Below, in pieces: positions 22,605 to 26,791 of a DNA stretch of 26,791 bases. Under the pieces are notes generated by a model. The model was not told the DNA's origin. It worked only from the letters and a program-made list of their open reading frames with translations, and searched no databases. Position numbers and translations under genes: made by a program. Where the stretch lies: assembly GCA_036897095.1 (NCBI GenBank), contig JAYMSP010002033.1:1-26791 (forward strand). Reading direction: 5' to 3'. The DNA comes from Plantago elongata (lineage: Eukaryota; Streptophyta; Magnoliopsida; Lamiales; Plantaginaceae). How positions within the stretch are numbered: position 1 is the first letter of the stretch; each line of letters opens with the position of its first letter.

Positions 22605-22742
22605 GACGGCTCTGATCTAACTACACTCGCTTGTAGTTGTAATATGGTGTAACACAGGTAAAATTTTCATGACTAGGTTCGCAGAACTTCTGTACATCAG
22701 ATCATGTAATCTTGATGATAACTTGCATAGTCATGTTTAATG

Positions 22743-22836
22743 ACTGAAAACTTACTGTTCAACTAATCCGAATACAAAGTGATTTATTTTTAGACTGCTG
22801 TAACTGAAAACTTACTGTTCAACTATCCGAATATGT
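22743..22836 (+). repeat. Short tandem duplication (60-bp spacing) downstream of the first MIR2111
   Basis: ACTGAAAACTTACTGTTCAA followed by CTA(A)TCCGAATA occurs at 22743 and again at 22803. I did not find it in copy B, so it arose after the larger duplication or was lost there. Confidence 0.85.
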
Positions 22837-23420
22837 TGTGATTGATGTGATGCAAGGAAATATTGATGTCCAAATCAAGAGGAATCATCTGCAGGCATAA
22901 ATTGCTCTTTCACCATAAGAGGTAGATTTTGAACTTTAAGCTGAAGTAACTTTTCTTGAAGTAGTAAAGAACATTTGGAACTGCATTAAATTACAATACT
23001 TGATGAGACTGAGAGAGAGCATCACAATCTTTCAACATATGGAATATTTATCTGCCCATACGACTGATATAAGGAAAAGAATCCTGCTTTTATCAGAGAT
23101 GCAAGCACTTCTGGTATAAAAGAAACAAGTGAGCTTATTAAACAAGCTTAAGATATCAAAACAAAACAAAACAATTTTTCGGTACAACGTTCCAGATGTC
23201 TAGATTCCAAAGTTTTGGACGGATTGTTTCCAAATTGAACATGCTTTTCAATGGCCTTTACGCTTTTGATCAGGAAGGCGAAGTGGAAGTATCTGTGCCA
23301 TTCTCTGGTATTCTGGTTCTGATTTCATCGGTTAGAGGAGCAGAATCAGCGGTTATCTGCATATTGGAATGATTTTAGAAATTTCGATGAAAACCTCTAG
23401 TGCAGGTATGTTGTCTATAA

Positions 23421-23428
23421 GCATATTC
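23421..23428. promoter_or_regulatory. P1BS (PHR1-type) motif GCATATTC
   Basis: This fits GNATATNC, the site bound by PHR1-family phosphate-starvation regulators. It lies about 1.1 kb upstream of the second mature miRNA, near the junction of the two duplication copies. Confidence 0.4.
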
Positions 23429-23979
23429 AACTTGGAAGTTTTCGGGATATGTACATGTCCATGACTCAAGGAATGTTCTGCAGCATTTACCATGGTGCCA
23501 TGCTAACAGGAATAAAAAGCTGTGTAGTGGCTCTTTGTCCTGCTACCAGCCACTCTTTCTTATCTCAGATTTTGATTCAGGAACGCTTGAAATGAAGGTC
23601 TGGATTGGATATAATCCACCTGGTATGGGTTCCCTTGTCTATAAATTCGAACAAACCATTCACTTTTGAAGTTTTAGGAAATCTGGAATAGCCTGACTTA
23701 TGCAGATGTGGGTATTGTGACATAAAACATATGGAAAGAAAAGTGACTGTCACCATAAGAAACTGCATCCGGTTCTTTTGAAAACCTTATCCTGGATGAC
23801 AACACTTTGAGCAAACTTCTTAAACACTGCTCAAAGCTAGATGGAGATGCTGGTAGAGACTAGGAACTAGCATTCTCATCGCACGGTCACTGGTAGTGAT
23901 TAGGGTGGAAAATGACAATCGTTCTCTGATCCAATTGATTTTACGTATCATTTGTAAAATGTACTCAACTTATTCTTCG

Positions 23980-23987
23980 GAATATGC
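23980..23987. promoter_or_regulatory. P1BS (PHR1-type) motif GAATATGC upstream of the second MIR2111
   Basis: This fits GNATATNC, about 400 bp upstream of the copy-B TATA box. The aligned place in copy A reads TTCATATGAA, which does not fit the motif. Confidence 0.5.
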
Positions 23988-24382
23988 AACTTGTGTCCAT
24001 CAAATCCAAAGAGAATCACACTGAAGTTTATCTTGAATGCGAGAAGCCATATTAGCTCCTCTAGACATCTGAAAGAAATCGAAACGTGCTAATCTATCTG
24101 TAAATTCGTCCATAAAAGGCCTTCAAATGCATGCACAAAATTGACAAACGATCTAAAATAATATTCTTTCATTCTAGACCACCAGGTTTTTGATGTGATT
24201 GTTTCCTTTATCACGATTACAGAAAGCTTGATGTCTCCTAAAAAGAAAGGTTCCCCCTTATAATTGGTTAACGAAGAACAGAATTAAAGATGATTAGAGT
24301 TGACAGTAGCATATGATCCTGGTTTTTTTATGATGTGAATCTCCAGATGCTATACCAACCTCCGCTTTGGTGAATCAGATGT

Positions 24383-24392
24383 TATATATATC
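24383..24392 (+). promoter_or_regulatory. TATA box of the second MIR2111 gene
   Basis: TATATATATC lies about 135 bp upstream of the mature miRNA, at the same place as the TATA box of copy A. Confidence 0.6.
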
Positions 24393-24506
24393 TTCTCTCT
24401 CATTCATATTGTTCATCAACCCTTTTGCACGAAAATACCTGCTCGTCTGTTGGCCTCTTCATCTTCGTCCCACGTTTCTTTCCACTTTCCAGTATGAACA
24501 GTATAG

Positions 24507-24599
24507 ATGAGTATCAGGTAATCTGCATCCTGAGGTTTAGACTTCTGACCTTTGTCATAGCACGTCTAGTCCTCCGGCTGCAGATTACCCCATGCTCAT
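24507..24599 (+). ncRNA. MIR2111: MIR2111 precursor hairpin, copy B
   Basis: The 5p arm at 24519-24539 is identical to that of copy A. The predicted star is 24569-24589, starting GTCCTCCGG and ending GATTACC, close in form to the known Arabidopsis miR2111-3p. The duplex has three mismatches (24528/24578, 24531/24575 and 24536/24570). Pairing continues above it (GACT... with GTCT). The lower stem pairs ATGAGTAT (24507-24514) with ATGCTCAT (24592-24599) around a symmetric 2x2 internal loop, a good plant DCL1 substrate shape. Position, strand and upstream TATA box match copy A. It is expected to give the same mature 5p miRNA and so to act on the same TML/HOLT-type targets. Confidence 0.95.
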
Positions 24600-25060
24600 G
24601 GCTGAAAGCTTGAGGTATCTATCCTTGCATGTAACGTAACATGGTCTCACACATCATTTCCTGATATAATCCAAGAATAGAAACTTAGTAAAATTTGCAT
24701 CTGTCACACTACTAACAATTTGGAAAAGCCAGTTTTCCCAATTGGAACTTCAAGCTGAAGCAACTTTTATTGAATTAGTAAGAGCATAAGGAACTAGTAC
24801 ATTATAATACTTGCATCTGTCACACTACATAATACTCACAATCATTCAGCATCTTTAGGAATATTTATCTTTGAATTTTCTAAGACTTCAAGACAATATG
24901 AAAACGAAATCCTGCTTTTAACAAAAACAAGTGAAGCATACTAAATATGCTTGAGATAAGATACCAAAACAGCCGAGCAATATTTTACTACAAAGTTAAA
25001 ATCTGTGACTCCCTTTTTCCCAGATGAACCATCGTTTTCAGTCAAGGCGGAGTGGAAGAC

Positions 25061-25986
25061 TTCCACACGTCCGAAATCTTATGTGGTAGAAATGTGCAAG
25101 AAACTGATCAACTGTGTTCAAGTATTTGTCAAAATTGAAGTATAGAGATTGAGATTCTATCTCATGAATCACATTCCTCTATAGTTACATGCCCCTCAAA
25201 TTTACGTTACGATTTCTGATATATACATCCCTCCAAGTAGTATGTGTAATAATGCTTGTTTAACATCTATAACTTCACAGCCATGACATGAATTAGGAGC
25301 TTTCTGGTTACAGAATAACTTACTTATTCAACAGCTTTTCCTAAATCAGTAACTTCTCCAAACCTTTTGCACTTGAGGAATTTTGATCACATTATAGTTT
25401 ATATACAGAACTGAAATCAGAATCATCCAACATTCCAGGAATAAATCACTTATCATTCAGGTTCTTAAAAGTCAATTAATACAAGGGATAAACAAATACC
25501 CTACTTTAACAGCACAAGCTTTCTCTGTCAATTACATAATGACAAAAGTTAACCTTGGTTGGTTAACCCGCCCCAGTCATCGATGGTCAATGATGATCCT
25601 AATGATGATTCTACATGTTCTTCGGTGTATATCTCACCGGTGGATTTAAAAACCTCAACCAGGACTTCTCTCTCTCAAGCAAAGAAAACAGCTCAATTCA
25701 AGCACATACTTGAAAGTTGAAATAAGGTTTAAGATATCTAAGATCCTTAACTGATTCATGCTGAAGCATTGCATTAGATTAGGTAAACAATGTATTACAC
25801 TACAAAAATTGATAATATCATTAGGAGAAGATGATTCAGTTACATGAAGTCCATTTGCTAATCAGTTAACATTCTAATTTCTACCATATTGGCCTAAACT
25901 ACAACAAAGCTACACTACAACAGTACTAAACTGTGAGCGAATCAGTACTCGAAAACTCCACATATTCGCAAAACAAGCCCAATTTC
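25061..25986. other. Intergenic DNA, probably including the 3' UTR of the MIZ1-like gene
   Basis: No gene was recognised. On the minus strand this is downstream of the MIZ1-like stop codon at 26121, so the right part may be transcribed as 3' UTR. Confidence 0.4.
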
Positions 25987-26106
25987 ATCAATCCAAGATC
26001 ACTCAGCAAGACAACTGGTCCTTCAATTCCACAAAATTTCATAAAAATATCACCAATCCAAGATCACTCAGCAAGACAGCTGATCCTTCAATTCCACAAA
26101 TCTCAT
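25987..26106. repeat. 65-bp tandem duplication in the 3' flank of the MIZ1-like gene
   Basis: CAATCCAAGATCACTCAGCA, then AGACARCTGRTCCTTCAATT and CCACAAA, occurs twice with a 65-bp period (25987-26042 and 26051-26106), with few differences. It lies within about 135 bp of the stop codon. Confidence 0.9.
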
Positions 26107-26120
26107 ACTGATACCGGTAA

Positions 26121-26791
26121 TCACTTAGTTCGGAGCAAGAAAACGCTGAGTTCTTGAGCCGGACCACCTTCCGGGTTAATCAAATGAAACGACTCCGAAT
26201 CAGCACTGCCAACAACACATTCATAACTCGCCCGCATATACATCATCTCCTCCGACCCCGATCCAAACCCCGCCCCACCTGGAATAACCCCGGCTCCAAA
26301 CGTCACATTTTCAATCGTCTTCAGCACCATTCTAATCTGCTGAGTCGCCTTTCGCCTCACCGCAAACCCGAGCTTCCTCCCATTACAGAACAGAGTCCAC
26401 AACGGTATCGAATGCAACGAACACCGACTCAATTCAGAAGAATCCCCCACTCCAGACATATTGCTGTTAAACTCCATAGCAATCCTGACGAGACCACATT
26501 GCATTTCTTGAATAAGAATTGATGTGGGAATGGAAAGTTCAAGGAACAGAGAGGGTCTGGTGTTGAACCGGTTGTGTTGGATGCAGAACCAGATGTGTCC
26601 ACCTCTCCGGTGGCCGAAGATGGTTCCAATTGACATTGTTCTGGAGGAACGAGGTGGAGCGGAGAGAATGGAAGTGGGTGAATTGGATGAGGAGCAAGAG
26701 TAGTCTTGCTCTGTTTCTTGATTTGTTGTATCGTCAATGTCGTCTCGTAGGGAAGTGCTGATGCGTTTCTTGGTGGAGATGGGTGGTGGTG
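26121..26791 (-). CDS. MIZU-KUSSEI1-like (MIZ1, DUF617) protein, 5' end outside the window
   Basis: A single open frame runs from the window edge to a stop at 26121, giving 222 residues with no intron. After a Ser/Thr-rich variable part it shows the DUF617 landmarks in order: IGTIFGHRRGGHIWFCIQH, a LFLELSIPTS segment, QEMQCGLVRIAMEF, WTLFCNGRKLGFAVRRKA, GAGVIPGG, EEMMYMRASYECVVGSADSE, SFHLINPEG and PAQELSVFLLR at the C terminus. MIZ1 itself acts in root hydrotropism as an endoplasmic reticulum-associated protein. This is one of its many plant-only relatives, and I do not claim that exact role. The upstream frame stays open to the edge, so the ATG at 26636 is internal. Some 40-80 residues are likely missing, judged from usual family lengths. 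Confidence 0.92.
   Translation of the reverse strand, partial: PPPISTKKRISTSLRDDIDDTTNQETEQDYSCSSSNSPTSILSAPPRSSRTMSIGTIFGHRRGGHIWFCIQHNRFNTRPSLFLELSIPTSILIQEMQCGLVRIAMEFNSNMSGVGDSSELSRCSLHSIPLWTLFCNGRKLGFAVRRKATQQIRMVLKTIENVTFGAGVIPGGAGFGSGSEEMMYMRASYECVVGSADSESFHLINPEGGPAQELSVFLLRTK

Larger units (their letters stand above)
21150..23295 (+). repeat. Tandem segmental duplication, copy A (contains the first MIR2111)
   Basis: Shared with copy B in the same order and strand are: AAGCTGTGTAGTGGCTC (21159), GGATGACAACACTTTGAGCA (21836), GTGTCCATCAA (21927), GATGTGATT (22158), the TATA box, the MIR2111 hairpin, AAGCTGAAGTAAC (22939), GAATCCTGCTTTTA (23079), ACAAGTGAGC (23126) and GAAGTGGAAG (23280). 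Offsets between matching blocks vary from about 1.77 to 2.36 kb because of insertions and deletions. Confidence 0.85.
23507..25060 (+). repeat. Tandem segmental duplication, copy B (contains the second MIR2111)
   Basis: This is the counterpart of copy A, beginning near AAAAAGCTGTGTAGTGGCTC (23514) and ending near AAGGCGGAGTGGAAG (about 25043). Similarity is strongest at 23794-23860, 24180-24310 and 24380-24600. It differs from A by several insertions and deletions, including a TTGCATCTGTCACACTAC direct repeat (24695 and 24811). Confidence 0.85.

Noticed and set aside
26154..26737. Frames of 122 and 102 residues at the right edge
   Set aside because: They overlap the well-supported DUF617 frame in other frames and show no family features.

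Overview
The window is nuclear DNA of a flowering plant, most likely a eudicot. The genes are split by GT-AG introns, intergenic DNA is very AT-rich, and plant-specific gene families and plant transposon types are present. I cannot name the species.

Layout. 1-228 is the broken 3' end of a pogo/Tigger-like transposase, followed by a 69-bp alternating purine-pyrimidine microsatellite. 5212-1013 (minus strand) is a complete four-exon BEL1-like TALE homeobox gene of the BLH9/BELLRINGER/REPLUMLESS-BLH8 type, 561 aa, with its promoter and leader up to about 5640. From about 5640 to 17130 no gene is supported. That stretch holds three Tourist-like MITEs, a mariner-like remnant, a diffuse GTTC-rich repeat, a pair of AGCT-rich repeats, a cluster of site II (TGGGCC/T) motifs and a solo LTR of the 5S-containing Cassandra type. 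17296-19312 (plus strand) is a complete seven-exon mitochondrial carrier (SLC25) gene, 336 aa. 19948-20938 is a 991-bp hAT-like non-autonomous transposon with an internal tandem repeat.

The most notable content is at about 21150-25060: a tandem direct duplication of roughly 1.5-2 kb per copy, each copy carrying one MIR2111 hairpin (mature miR2111-5p at 22531-22551 and 24519-24539, both plus strand) with its own upstream TATA box. The two mature 5p sequences are identical while the star strands, loops and lower stems differ. The second copy has two upstream P1BS (PHR1-type) motifs that I do not find upstream of the first. miR2111 is a known phosphate- and nitrogen-responsive mobile microRNA that targets TML/HOLT kelch F-box transcripts.

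The right edge (26791-26121, minus strand) holds the 3' part of a MIZ1-like (DUF617) gene whose 5' end lies outside the window.

The three protein genes do not form an obvious pathway. They are a meristem/fruit homeobox regulator, a mitochondrial transporter and a MIZ1-like protein, with the microRNA pair lying between the last two. All boundaries and family calls come from reading the sequence and remembered family features; no search was run.
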